Source: Epilithonimonas lactis (GTDB lineage Bacteria > Bacteroidota > Bacteroidia > Flavobacteriales > Weeksellaceae). From it: a stretch of DNA of 64,000 nt. Below are positions 52,122 through 61,368 of the stretch, one piece after another. The DNA lies in NCBI RefSeq assembly GCF_900110605.1, contig NZ_FOFI01000003.1:62001-126000 (forward strand), read 5' to 3'. The notes below the pieces were generated by a model that saw only the letters and a program-made list of their open reading frames with translations, made no database searches and was not told the DNA's origin. The first letter of the stretch is position 1; every line of letters starts with the position of its first letter. The position numbers and the translations under genes are program-made.

Positions 52122-52883
52122 ATGAAATTCGTTACTTCTCCAGCAAAATTGATGAACATCGAAAATTCGACGGAATTTTTGAGATTTACAACTCCGAAAT
52201 TCATCAAGGATTCTGAATTTATCCAATCCCATTTAAAAGAGAAATCTCCAAAATATCTTTCTGAATTGATGGAAATCTCTACCAAATTGGCTGATGAAAA
52301 CTGGGAACGCAATCAAAAATGGAGCGCAAAACCTACGGCAAAAAATTCAGCGCCGGCAATGTTTGCTTTCACAGGCGAAGTTTACCGAGGTTTGGATGCC
52401 AAAACTTTGGACAAACAAGCGGTAGAATATCTTCAGAAAAATTACAGGATCCTGTCTGGGCTTTATGGATTGTTGAAGCCGTCAGACAAAGTGATGTTGT
52501 ACAGACTGGAAATGGGACGACCATTCAAATTTGATTCTTACAAAAACATCTACGAATTCTGGACCGAAAAAGTGACGGAACAACTGAATTCTGAACTTAA
52601 AAAGGGAGAATTGCTCATAAATCTGGCGAGTACAGAATATTTCAAAGTCATTGACAAAAAAGCGTTGAAGGCGAAAGTCATCGATTTTGAATTCAAGCAA
52701 ATACAGCCAGACGGAAAATTGAAAACCATTGTGGTCTACACGAAACACGCTCGTGGATTGGTTCTGCGTTTCTGCGCCGAGAAACAAGTGAAAACTTTGG
52801 ATGAAATTAAAGCTTTCAATTACGAGAATTATTTGTTTGATGAAAAACTTTCTACTGAAACTAATTTGGTTTTTACGAGATAG
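52122..52883 (+). CDS. yaaA: Peroxide stress protein YaaA
   Basis: 253 residues, the usual length. SPAKLMNIE at the start (after residue 4), AMFAFTGEVYRGLDAKTL, ILSGLYGLLKPSDKVMLYRLEMG and LINLASTEYFKVID are characteristic of the DUF328/UPF0246 family. In E. coli YaaA lowers free iron during hydrogen peroxide stress. It is followed by a strong hairpin terminator. Confidence 0.95.
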   Translation: MKFVTSPAKLMNIENSTEFLRFTTPKFIKDSEFIQSHLKEKSPKYLSELMEISTKLADENWERNQKWSAKPTAKNSAPAMFAFTGEVYRGLDAKTLDKQAVEYLQKNYRILSGLYGLLKPSDKVMLYRLEMGRPFKFDSYKNIYEFWTEKVTEQLNSELKKGELLINLASTEYFKVIDKKALKAKVIDFEFKQIQPDGKLKTIVVYTKHARGLVLRFCAEKQVKTLDEIKAFNYENYLFDEKLSTETNLVFTR

Positions 52884-52922
52884 AATTTTTCATCACAAGA
52901 TTATAAATCGCATATCAATTAG

Positions 52923-52949
52923 AAGTCGCAAATTATTTTGCGACTTTTT
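52923..52949 (+). terminator. Intrinsic terminator of yaaA
   Basis: AAGTCGCAAA (52923-52932) and TTTGCGACTT (52937-52946), loop TTAT, then TTT. Confidence 0.88.
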
Positions 52950-52996
52950 CGTTTTGTCAATCAATTAATTTTTGCGACTTTGCGACAAATTCCATT

Positions 52997-54025
52997 ATGA
53001 AGCTTTCCGAAATCAAGATTCTTTTTCAAGCAGAACTTTCTGAACTCTATTCCAAATCTGAGATTGAGGAATTGTTCTCGATTTTCTGTGAACATTATTT
53101 GGATTTGAATAAGATTGAATTGCGATATAGTTTGGAAAACGAATTATCAGAAAGCAATTCCAACAAATTTTCTGGAGTTATTTGTGAATTAAAAACAGGA
53201 AAACCTTTTCAACAGATCCTTGGTGAAACGGAATTTTATGGAATGAAATTCTTTGTGAATGAACATGTTTTGATCCCAAGACCGGAAACGGAGGAACTTT
53301 TGGAGTTGGCTATAAAAAGGATTCAAGATTCAAGATTTGAGATCCAAGAATCAAAGGTCTTCGACTCCGTTCAGACTGACAATTTAGAAACAGAAAGTCT
53401 TCGAGAATCTCAGGCTGACAAAGTGGAATCAGAGCTAACTCCTCAGCATGAAACTGATGACGATAATGAACGCTCTAACTCTCAAACACTCAAACACTCA
53501 AACACTCCAATAAAAATTCTCGACATTGGAACCGGAAGCGGAATTATTCCGGTTGTTTTGAAGAAACACTTTCCGGAAGCGGAAGTTTCGGCGATCGATA
53601 TTTCTATTGATGCTTTGGAAGTGGCGAAAAGGAACGCGGAATTTCACAGGACAGAAATTAATTTCATCCACCAAGATTATTTGAATAAAGTCTTTGACTC
53701 CGCTCAGACTGATAGCGAAAGCTATGATGTGATCATCAGCAATCCGCCTTACATTGGCATTGAGGAAAATCCTGAGATCGAGGATTCTGTAAAAGGTTTT
53801 GAGCCAAACTTGGCGCTCTTCTCTCCTACTTCGGACGCTTTGATCTTCTACAAGAAAATTGCGGAAGACTGCAAAGATCATTTGGCGGAACATGGACTTT
53901 TGTTTTTAGAGATCAATCAGAAATTGGGGAAAGAAACTTTGGAATTGTATCAAGAAAGTTTTTCCGAAGTTGAGCTTTTGAAAGATATTTCGGGGAATGA
54001 CAGGATGATCTTTGGGAGAAAATAA
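52997..54025 (+). CDS. prmC: Peptide chain release factor N5-glutamine methyltransferase with inserts
   Basis: Methylates the GGQ glutamine of release factors. 342 residues, against about 285 for typical members. The N-terminal helical domain ends with IPRPETEELLELAI (about 93-106), the SAM-binding motif LDIGTGSG is at 175-182 and the catalytic NPPY at 249-252. Residues about 107-171, between the domains, are not PrmC sequence: they are encoded by intergenic-type repeats (53320-53508). A second small insert (about 233-241, VFDSAQTDS) lies just before the NPPY strand. Both keep the frame, so the protein may still work. Confidence 0.93.
   Translation: MKLSEIKILFQAELSELYSKSEIEELFSIFCEHYLDLNKIELRYSLENELSESNSNKFSGVICELKTGKPFQQILGETEFYGMKFFVNEHVLIPRPETEELLELAIKRIQDSRFEIQESKVFDSVQTDNLETESLRESQADKVESELTPQHETDDDNERSNSQTLKHSNTPIKILDIGTGSGIIPVVLKKHFPEAEVSAIDISIDALEVAKRNAEFHRTEINFIHQDYLNKVFDSAQTDSESYDVIISNPPYIGIEENPEIEDSVKGFEPNLALFSPTSDALIFYKKIAEDCKDHLAEHGLLFLEINQKLGKETLELYQESFSEVELLKDISGNDRMIFGRK
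53320..53508. repeat. Repeat-derived insert inside prmC
   Basis: Contains AAGATTCAAGATT-type words (from about 53322), two TTCGA...CTGACA elements (53357-53381 and 53397-53420) and three tandem TCAAACACT words (about 53481-53507). Together they keep the prmC frame and encode a hydrophilic linker. Confidence 0.88.
53690..53714. repeat. Third TTCGA...CTGACA element in prmC
   Basis: TTTGACTCCGCTCAGACTGA (from 53693) inserted between conserved strands of the methyltransferase domain; adds about nine residues in frame. Confidence 0.8.
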
Positions 54026-54027
54026 GG

Positions 54028-54375
54028 ATGGAAATAAGAACACATATCACCAACGAAGAGAAAATTGCAGAAGTTGTTTCTGAGGAAATCATCATCAATT
54101 CTGTGGAAGATGCGCTGGATCTGGTGGGAAATCTTTATTATCAAGGTTTTGATAAACTGGTGATCTCTGAGAAAAATCTGACGCCTGATTTTTTTGATCT
54201 AAAGAACAAATTGGCTGGAGAAATTTTGCAAAAGTTTTCAAATTACAGAGTTCGTTTAGCGATTGTTGGTGATTTTGGAAAATATGAAAGTAAGAGTTTG
54301 CGGGATTTCATTTTGGAAAGCAATAAAGGAAGACAAATCAATTTTGTTGGAAATCTTACTGATGGACTTTCTTGA
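54028..54375 (+). CDS. DUF4180 domain protein
   Basis: 115 residues. The sequence NSVEDALDLVGNLYYQGFDKLVISEKNLTPDFFDLKN with LAGEILQKFSNYRVRLAIVGDF is typical of DUF4180 (given here only by residues 25-61 and 63-83). Function unknown. It starts 2 bp after prmC, so the two are cotranslated. The gene ends in the composite repeat region. Confidence 0.88.
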   Translation: MEIRTHITNEEKIAEVVSEEIIINSVEDALDLVGNLYYQGFDKLVISEKNLTPDFFDLKNKLAGEILQKFSNYRVRLAIVGDFGKYESKSLRDFILESNKGRQINFVGNLTDGLS

Positions 54376-54387
54376 TCGCTTGCAGAA

Positions 54388-54655
54388 CTACCCCGTCAAT
54401 TCGCCTTCTGCGCCTTGCCACCCCTTCATAGAAGGGGAATTTTTTTGATCTTGAAAGAAGGGAAAAGCGTGAACATAGCCCCGATGGGAACGGCATCCTT
54501 TTTCTCGGTGGCTAGGGCTGAGCTTTGGCACCGAGAAAAAGATATAGTGGACAGCGGGTTGGAAACGTGGAACAAAACTTTAAACGTCTTGCTCCTAAAC
54601 CACCCTGTCAATTGCGCCTTCGACACATTGTCACCCCTTCAGGGAAGGGATTTAT
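54388..54655. repeat. Composite repeat: hairpin copy B flanked by direct repeats
   Basis: In the middle is copy B of the hairpin element: CGATGGGAACGG, arms CTTTTTCTCGGTG (54498-54510) and CACCGAGAAAAAG (54529-54541), then ATATAGTGGACAGCG. On each side is a related block of the form CC(C/T)GTCAATT..CGCC...CACCCCTTC with a small hairpin (54421-54437 and 54635-54649). Copy A of the central element is at 21815-21895. No gene is present, although short open frames run through it. Confidence 0.85.
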
Positions 54656-55302
54656 CCGATTCTCTTTTTCACGAAGATCTCGTACGCCAAATAGATCAGT
54701 GGTAATGCCATAATTCCAATGGGCAAAGCATTCTTCATCGCAAATTCTGGGTAGACGATCACCGCGTAGACCAATCCGAAAAATGCGCCACCGAGATGCG
54801 CTGCGTGACCGATATTGTCATTGGCTCTTGGATTGAGCATCATGTAAACAGAATATCCGAAATAGATGGCTCCGAAAAGATAACCTGGGATGAACCAGAT
54901 CTCAATCTCTTTGGGCGCCAAAGCTACGGCTGCAAACAAAATCCCCGAAACGCCTCCACTGGCTCCAATTGCTGAATAAAATGGCACGTTGCGGTAATGG
55001 TACAGGCAAAATAGATTTCCCAGGATCATGGACCCGAAGTAGATGATCAGGAATCCGTAGACGTGAAATCCCATCAATGCAATCGGTGCGAAGATGTAGA
55101 GCGTGTACATGTTGAAGAACAAGTGCATGAAGTCGCCATGCAAAAATCCGGCAGACAGAAGTCTGAGATATTCTTTTCGTCTTTGGATGGCGCCGACCTC
55201 GAATTTGTACTTCTGGAAAAACTCCGGCTGCTGAAACCCAATGTAACTGATGACACAAGTGACTGCAATGATGATGACAAGGCTATATAATGAACTGTCC
55301 AT
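54652..55302 (-). CDS. Rhomboid-family intramembrane serine protease
   Basis: 216 residues with six hydrophobic helices. The catalytic Ser is residue 115 in AIGASGGVSGILFA and the catalytic His is residue 169 in GHAAHLGGAFFG. HGDFMHLFFNMYTLYIFAP matches the conserved L1 loop region. It cleaves membrane proteins within the bilayer; the substrate is unknown. It follows parC by 12 bp on the same strand. Confidence 0.92.
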   Translation of the reverse strand: MDSSLYSLVIIIAVTCVISYIGFQQPEFFQKYKFEVGAIQRRKEYLRLLSAGFLHGDFMHLFFNMYTLYIFAPIALMGFHVYGFLIIYFGSMILGNLFCLYHYRNVPFYSAIGASGGVSGILFAAVALAPKEIEIWFIPGYLFGAIYFGYSVYMMLNPRANDNIGHAAHLGGAFFGLVYAVIVYPEFAMKNALPIGIMALPLIYLAYEIFVKKRIG

Positions 55303-55314
55303 TTTTTTTAGATT

Positions 55315-57891
55315 TTAATTGTTTTCTTCGTCAAAAAGACTTCCGATGGTTCCGCCGTCGTCGTCCAGATCTTCGTCTGATGTTTCTTCCATTTCCGGCT
55401 CTTCTTCTATGATTTCCGGTGGTTCTGGAATGGTGATGTTGATATTTTTGACTTTATCTTTTGTCAATTGATTTCCAATCGCTTTGATTCCTTTGACTGT
55501 GATAAATTCGTCCAGGTCTACTGTTTCTGGGTCTTTTTGTTTGTCTTTGATCTTCGGGAAAACGAGTTCTGCAATGGCTCCAACCTCCGTGGTGACAAAT
55601 TCCAAGAAGGATTTCGGATTCTCATTGTTGAAGAACGATTGAATATTTGGTGTAGCTTCCAGTAGGAAACGTTTCACAAAATATTTGTCCTTTTCGCCAT
55701 CGAAATAGATGCAGGTGATCGCTTGTTCGGGTTTCCATTTTTCGAGGATCAGATATTCGTCGTCGAAACGGTTCATGAGATCGAAGGAAACCAACTTGGC
55801 TTCGCCTTGAGAATTGATTGTCAAAATTCTGTCGTCGCCTTTGAAACTTCCGAGCAAAGTTCCGCGTCCGTCGGCATTGAGACGTCTTACGGAATCATCG
55901 AACCAGATCTTTCTTGGTGCTAATGTGGAAACGCCTTCTTCTTTCAAATCGACTTTCTTGACTGCATATTTTGTCACCAGATTTCCTTTGGAATCACGGC
56001 CTTTGATGGCAATTTCTGAGAAATCGATATCGATCTTGTTCTTTCTGACTCTGGCATTTGGTTTTAATAGAACAGAAACCACTTCTGCCTCGCCATTTGG
56101 ATTGGCGGAGAAATATAGCATTTCCGAACCTTTCTTGTCAGACGCCAATTTGTAATCTGTATTTCTCGTAACGCCTGTTACAGAGAAACGTTTCATATAA
56201 TAAGGACCTTCACGGCCTTCGCGATAGATCGAGTTGTAAACGGTGCGTTTATCATTCTTTTTCCAGATCGCAACGTGGACGATATTTTTGCCGATGAACG
56301 TTTTGCCTTCCACTTTCACCACCTTCATTGTTCCATCTTTTTGGAACGTGATGATGTCGTCTATATCAGAACAATCGAACAGGAACTCGTCTTTTTTGAG
56401 TGAAGTTCCAATGAAACCTTCCTCCCAATTGACGTAGAATTTTTCATTAGCGACCGCCACTTTACTCGCATCGATCGTATCGAAAATCCTTAATTCGGTT
56501 TTTCTTTCTTTTCCTTTTCCGTATTTTTTTTGGATATTGGTGTAATAATCAATTGCATAGGCTATCAAGTTTGCCAAATGGTGTTTGACCTGCTCGATCT
56601 TTCCTTCTAATGCGATAATATTTTCCTTGAATTTATCTAAGTCGAAACGTGAAATTCTTTTGATCCGAATTTCCGTCAATCTCAGAATATCTTCTTCTGT
56701 AACGGCTCTCAGCAAATGTTTGGTGTGCGGTTTCAAGCCTTCATCAATGGTTTTGATGACATCTTCCCAAGACTTGACTTCTTCAATATCGTGGTAAATC
56801 CTATTCTCGATGAAAATCCTTTCCAATGAGGAGAAATGCCAGTTTTCCTGCAACTCGTGCAGTTCGATTTCCAATTCTTTTTTCAATAAAGAAACCGTAT
56901 GATCGGTATTGTGTTTCAGAATATCCGAAACTGAGAGGAACATGGGTTTGTCTCCAACGATTACGCAGGCATTTGGAGAGATCGGAACTTCGCAATCTGT
57001 GAAGGCGTAAAGAGCGTCTATCGTTTTGTCTGGCGAAACATCGGGATGTAGATGGATATTGATCTCCACCAGATCGGACGTGTTGTCCTCAATTTTTTTG
57101 ATCTTGATCTTCCCGCGCTCATTAGCCTTAATAATACTATCGATCAGGTCGCCTGTATTTTTGGAGAAAGGCAATTCTGTAATCGTGAGTGTGTGTTTAT
57201 CTTTTTGAGTGATTCTGGCTCTGGCTCGTATTTTTCCGCCACGTTTCCCATCGTTGTAATTGGTAACGTCCAACATTCCTTCTGTTAGAAAATCTGGGAA
57301 CAACTCAAACTTTTTGCCTTTGAGGTGAAGAATGGAAGCTGTGATCAACTCGTTGAAATTGTGAGGCATGATCTTGGTGGAAAGTCCTACGCCAATTCCT
57401 TCAACGCCTTGTGCAAGCAGTAATGGGAATTTTACAGGAAGGTCGATCGGCTCATTGTTTCTACCGTCGTAAGATTTTGTCCACTGCGTCGTTTTTGGGT
57501 TGAAGACCACATCCAGAGCAAAAGGTGTCAGTCTCGCTTCAATATATCTGGCTGCCGCTGCAGAATCTCCTGTGTAGATATTTCCCCAGTTTCCCTGAGT
57601 ATCGATCAGCAATTCTTTTTGACCCAATTGAACCATGGCATCGGTGATTGATGCATCGCCGTGTGGATGGTACTTCATCGTGTTTCCTACGACATTTGCC
57701 ACTTTATTGTAACGCCCGTCTTCAAGCTCACGCATCGAGTGCATGATCCGACGCTGAACCGGCTTGAATCCATCAAAGATAGAAGGAATCGCCCTGTCCA
57801 AGATCACGTAAGACGCATAATCCAGGAACCAATCTTTATACAGTCCCGAAACTTTCTTCAGGCTTTCTTCGTGATGTGTACTTTCTTCCAT
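55315..57891 (-). CDS. parC: DNA topoisomerase IV subunit A
   Basis: Decatenates daughter chromosomes. 858 residues. Active-site region KYHPHGDASITDAMVQL, with the DNA-linking Tyr at residue 116 in AAARYIEARL. The coiled arm and C-terminal propeller follow, and the C-terminus is an acidic tail (EEEPEMEETSDEDLDDDGG). The start codon overlaps the stop of the small membrane protein gene by one base (TAATG), and parE lies upstream of that. Confidence 0.93.
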   Translation of the reverse strand: MEESTHHEESLKKVSGLYKDWFLDYASYVILDRAIPSIFDGFKPVQRRIMHSMRELEDGRYNKVANVVGNTMKYHPHGDASITDAMVQLGQKELLIDTQGNWGNIYTGDSAAAARYIEARLTPFALDVVFNPKTTQWTKSYDGRNNEPIDLPVKFPLLLAQGVEGIGVGLSTKIMPHNFNELITASILHLKGKKFELFPDFLTEGMLDVTNYNDGKRGGKIRARARITQKDKHTLTITELPFSKNTGDLIDSIIKANERGKIKIKKIEDNTSDLVEINIHLHPDVSPDKTIDALYAFTDCEVPISPNACVIVGDKPMFLSVSDILKHNTDHTVSLLKKELEIELHELQENWHFSSLERIFIENRIYHDIEEVKSWEDVIKTIDEGLKPHTKHLLRAVTEEDILRLTEIRIKRISRFDLDKFKENIIALEGKIEQVKHHLANLIAYAIDYYTNIQKKYGKGKERKTELRIFDTIDASKVAVANEKFYVNWEEGFIGTSLKKDEFLFDCSDIDDIITFQKDGTMKVVKVEGKTFIGKNIVHVAIWKKNDKRTVYNSIYREGREGPYYMKRFSVTGVTRNTDYKLASDKKGSEMLYFSANPNGEAEVVSVLLKPNARVRKNKIDIDFSEIAIKGRDSKGNLVTKYAVKKVDLKEEGVSTLAPRKIWFDDSVRRLNADGRGTLLGSFKGDDRILTINSQGEAKLVSFDLMNRFDDEYLILEKWKPEQAITCIYFDGEKDKYFVKRFLLEATPNIQSFFNNENPKSFLEFVTTEVGAIAELVFPKIKDKQKDPETVDLDEFITVKGIKAIGNQLTKDKVKNINITIPEPPEIIEEEPEMEETSDEDLDDDGGTIGSLFDEENN

Positions 57892-58391
57892 TAATCTATT
57901 ACTGTATTATCATCTTTACTGGTTTCACCATTGGTTTTTACAACTTTGTTCAGAGAGAATTTCAAATCTTTGATTTCCTTTTTTGTCATAAATGTAAGAT
58001 CATATTTGAGAATGACAACATTGCTTTTCTTACTCGAAACATAAACATATAATGTACTGAACATCAAAACATTGACCACATTATATTTGATCAACTTATA
58101 CTTTGGAAATTCATCTTTTGCATTGTTTTGTGAAAGTAGAAAAAGAATGTGGCAATTTCTAAAATTAAGCGCTTCGCCATCACTGTCATACTCAAAGATC
58201 GGCCTTCCGGATAAATATAAGAACAACAACATCACAGTCGGAATGAATAGCAACACCCAGGATTTATCGCCAAGAACATCAAACTTATTAATTTCAAGAA
58301 TGAATGCAATCAACCATAATACTAGAATAATGCCCGCGAGTGAATAAATAAAACTATAAAAAGGCGTTTTATTCCTGTTACTTAATCTCAT
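57891..58391 (-). CDS. Hypothetical membrane protein between parE and parC
   Basis: 166 residues. Two hydrophobic helices (about 12-28 and 42-59), then a cytoplasmic domain with many lysines and beta strands (KLIKYNVVNVLMFSTLYVYVSSKKSNVVILKYDL), resembling PH-like membrane-anchored domains. It overlaps parC by one base. Its function is unknown, and a link to topoisomerase IV is only positional. Confidence 0.7.
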   Translation of the reverse strand: MRLSNRNKTPFYSFIYSLAGIILVLWLIAFILEINKFDVLGDKSWVLLFIPTVMLLFLYLSGRPIFEYDSDGEALNFRNCHILFLLSQNNAKDEFPKYKLIKYNVVNVLMFSTLYVYVSSKKSNVVILKYDLTFMTKKEIKDLKFSLNKVVKTNGETSKDDNTVID

Positions 58392-58446
58392 TTTTTTTCT
58401 TGTGTTGTGTTGTCTTATGTTGTGTCTTGAATGATGCTTGGTCCTG

Positions 58447-60321
58447 CTATTCTACAACCACTTCTTTCTTATCTATATCATTATCTTCGACGACCAAATT
58501 GTCCAAAATAAACAACTGTCTGTCGGGCGTATTCTTGCCCATATAAAATTCTAAAAGCTGCGCAATGGTTTGATCCTTCCCCAGAACAACAGGCTCCAAT
58601 CTGATATCTTTTCCTATGAAATGCTTGAACTCATCCGGCGAGATCTCTCCCAAACCTTTGAATCGTGTGATCTCTGGATTTTTCCCTAATTCCTCCAATG
58701 CCTTCAATCGCTCTGCATCAGAATAGCAATATCTGGTTTCTTTCTTGTTTCTCACCCTGAACAAAGGTGTTTGCAAGATGTAAAGATGTCCATTCTTGAT
58801 CAGATCGGGAAAGAACTGAAGGAAAAACGTGATCATCAACAATCTGATGTGCATCCCATCCACATCAGCATCTGTAGCGATGACGACGTGATTATAACGC
58901 AAATCTTCCAAACTTTCTTCTATATTGAGTGCCGCTTGCAACAGGTTGAATTCCTCGTTCTCGTAAACCACTTTTTTTGTTAATCCATAGCAGTTCAGTG
59001 GCTTTCCTTTCAATGAAAAAACAGCTTGTGTTTCCACATCTCTGGATTTTGTGATCGATCCAGAAGCAGAATCTCCCTCCGTAATGAAAATCACGGTCTC
59101 AGATTTTCTGGTGGCCTTCTGATCGTTGTAATGATGGCGGCAATCTCTTAGTTTCTTGTTGTGCAGAGAGACTTTTTTGGCACGTTCTCTCGCCAGTTTT
59201 TGGATTCCGGACAATTCCTTTCTCTCACGTTCGGAAATCATGATCTTTCTCAGGATCGCTTCTGCCGTTTCGGGATTTCTGTGGAGGAAGTTGTCCAGTT
59301 TATTTTTAAGTGAATCGATAATGAACGTACGGACCGTCATTCCACCTGGCTCGATCTCGTTTGATCCTAATTTTGTTTTGGTCTGAGATTCGAAAACAGG
59401 TTCTATTACCTTAATAGAAACCGCCGCGATGATCGACTTTCTAATATCGGCTGCTTCAAAACTTTTATTATAAAATTCTCTGATCGTTTTCACAAACGCT
59501 TCACGGAAAGCATTGAGGTGCGTTCCACCTTGCGTCGTATTTTGTCCGTTGACGAAAGAGAAATAGGTCTCAGTCTGAGATTTGTCAGAATGCGTAATGG
59601 CAACTTCGATGTCTTCTTCTTTCAAATGAATGATCGGATAAAGGATATCACTTTCCAATTCTTCTTCCAAAAGATCTTTCAAACCATTTTCGGAATAGAA
59701 TTTTTCACCATTGAAAAGAATCGTCAAACCAGGATTCAGATAAGCGTAATTACGAAGCATTCGCTCCACATATTCTTTTCTGAATTTGAAATTGATGAAA
59801 ATTTCCTCATCCGGAATGAAGCTGATCTCGGTACCATTTCTGTCGGATGAATCGGCTTCCGGATAATCTATTTTGATGATCCCTTTGGAGAATTCCGCCA
59901 TTTTCACACGGTTTTCTCTTACAGATTTCACTCTGAAGAAACCTGACAAAGCATTGACCGCTTTTGTACCAACACCATTCAGACCTACAGATTTCTTAAA
60001 AGCCTTGCTATCGTATTTTCCACCGGTATTCATTTTGGAAACGGCGTCCACCACTTTTCCCAATGGGATTCCACGACCGTAATCGCGAATGGTGACTTTG
60101 CCTTCGTCCACTTTGATCTCGATACGTTTTCCGGCTTTCATCACAAACTCATCGATGGAATTATCGATGATCTCTTTCAGGAGAATATAGATCCCATCGT
60201 CCGCCGAAGAACCGTCGCCCAGTTTTCCAATGTACATCCCAGGACGCAGCCTGATATGCTCTTGCCAATCGAGGGTTCTGATATTGTCTTCGGAGTAGTT
60301 TACAGGATTAAGTTCGCTCAT
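58447..60321 (-). CDS. parE: DNA topoisomerase IV subunit B
   Basis: ATPase subunit. 624 residues. GHKL ATP site: [10 protein letters not shown] (Asn for Mg), [10 protein letters not shown] and [15 protein letters not shown]. Toprim: TEGDSASGS and DADVDGMHI. The end QLFILDNL and the short length (no gyrase-type insert) fit ParE. parE, the small membrane gene, parC and the rhomboid gene run in one direction with small gaps. Confidence 0.94.
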   Translation of the reverse strand: MSELNPVNYSEDNIRTLDWQEHIRLRPGMYIGKLGDGSSADDGIYILLKEIIDNSIDEFVMKAGKRIEIKVDEGKVTIRDYGRGIPLGKVVDAVSKMNTGGKYDSKAFKKSVGLNGVGTKAVNALSGFFRVKSVRENRVKMAEFSKGIIKIDYPEADSSDRNGTEISFIPDEEIFINFKFRKEYVERMLRNYAYLNPGLTILFNGEKFYSENGLKDLLEEELESDILYPIIHLKEEDIEVAITHSDKSQTETYFSFVNGQNTTQGGTHLNAFREAFVKTIREFYNKSFEAADIRKSIIAAVSIKVIEPVFESQTKTKLGSNEIEPGGMTVRTFIIDSLKNKLDNFLHRNPETAEAILRKIMISERERKELSGIQKLARERAKKVSLHNKKLRDCRHHYNDQKATRKSETVIFITEGDSASGSITKSRDVETQAVFSLKGKPLNCYGLTKKVVYENEEFNLLQAALNIEESLEDLRYNHVVIATDADVDGMHIRLLMITFFLQFFPDLIKNGHLYILQTPLFRVRNKKETRYCYSDAERLKALEELGKNPEITRFKGLGEISPDEFKHFIGKDIRLEPVVLGKDQTIAQLLEFYMGKNTPDRQLFILDNLVVEDNDIDKKEVVVE

Positions 60322-60433
60322 AAAGTGGATGCTAGCCTTGTTGGAAATCGGTAACTTACAAAAATAACGAAATGAAATTTAATTTGAAAGTTTTGTGAAT
60401 TAATTTTAATCGATGTTGATAAATTTCTTACGG

Positions 60434-60461
60434 AAAAAAGCCAGACGATTTGCCTGGCTTT
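60434..60461 (-). terminator. Intrinsic terminator of the next T9SS gene
   Basis: AAAGCCAG (60437-60444) and CTGGCTTT (60454-60461); on the - strand a short T run follows. Confidence 0.85.
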
Positions 60462-60482
60462 GATTCTAATTGAAATATAGAT

Positions 60483-61283
60483 CTATTTTTTTATCAATTT
60501 TCTAGAGATCACTTGGTTTCCAGTGTAAACATTGATGATGTATTGCCCTGCAGGAAGTTCCTTAACGACAATTTCAGAACCTTTTGATTCTTTTACTATT
60601 TTTCCAGTCATATCAAAAACTCTTACGTTATCGATATTTTCGACGCCTGAAATTTTGACAAACTCTGTTGCTGGATTAGGAGAGATCTTAAGCGATAATG
60701 CTGCAGATTCAGAAACTGCCATTCCTGCATTATCCTTAATTTCGATATCATCGATTCCCATGTAAAAAACATCGGTGCAATCGTAATGTCTGAAGATCAA
60801 TTTGACGTTCTGTCCTTTGAAAGATGAGATATCAACATTGATGACCTTTGCAACCTCAGTGTAACCTTGGTCAAAAGTCTCCTCGAAAACAGGCGTCTCA
60901 GTTCCCTCAAAAGTTGAATTCGCAGGAATTACATAGACCGCATAATGCTCCTGAAAAAGCTCTTCGTCTCCCGCTGCCGCTTTGAAAGACAAACTTAGTG
61001 CATCTGAATTGGGTAAGGTGATAGCACGACTTTCCAAAACATTGTCTGGCGTAAAGGCATCAATATACCAAGAAAAAGACACCGCAAGATTTCCTGAGAA
61101 ATTTGGCAGTTCATTGAGTTCCGCATTTAGGATCTCCCAATTTTCACCATCTCCATCTCTATCATACAGTTTCCATTGCGCCACAGAGGCTTCATCTTCA
61201 AAATCTTCTATAAATACCGTTGTTTGTGCTTGACTATTGAACGCAAATGCTAAAGTTGAAGCAAATAGTAATTTTTTGATCAT
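60483..61283 (-). CDS. T9SS type A sorting-domain protein with choice-of-anchor J domain
   Basis: 266 residues: signal peptide (MIKKLLFASTLAFAFNSQAQ), a choice-of-anchor J/MAM-like domain with FIEDFEDEASVAQWKLYDRDGDG and NVKLIFRHYDCTDVFYMGIDDIEI, and a sorting domain from about 198 (KISPNPATEFVKISG ... LPAGQYIINVYTGNQVISRKLIKK). Expected to be exported by T9SS. The module often mediates binding or lies beside a peptidase; no catalytic domain is seen here. Confidence 0.92.
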   Translation of the reverse strand: MIKKLLFASTLAFAFNSQAQTTVFIEDFEDEASVAQWKLYDRDGDGENWEILNAELNELPNFSGNLAVSFSWYIDAFTPDNVLESRAITLPNSDALSLSFKAAAGDEELFQEHYAVYVIPANSTFEGTETPVFEETFDQGYTEVAKVINVDISSFKGQNVKLIFRHYDCTDVFYMGIDDIEIKDNAGMAVSESAALSLKISPNPATEFVKISGVENIDNVRVFDMTGKIVKESKGSEIVVKELPAGQYIINVYTGNQVISRKLIKK

Positions 61284-61317
61284 AAATTTTTTATTTAAAT
61301 TTTGCTAAAAGTACAAT

Positions 61318-61348
61318 AAAAAAACGCTTACATTTCTGAAAGCGTTTT
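61318..61348 (-). terminator. Intrinsic terminator of ychF
   Basis: AAAACGCTT (61321-61329) and AAGCGTTTT (61340-61348), with T on the - strand after the stem. Confidence 0.88.
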
Positions 61349-61368
61349 AATAATATCTTCAAATGTCT

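Noticed and set aside
54415-54705. 96-residue open frame on the + strand
   Set aside because: It runs through the composite repeat and into the end of the rhomboid gene; its content is repeat sequence.
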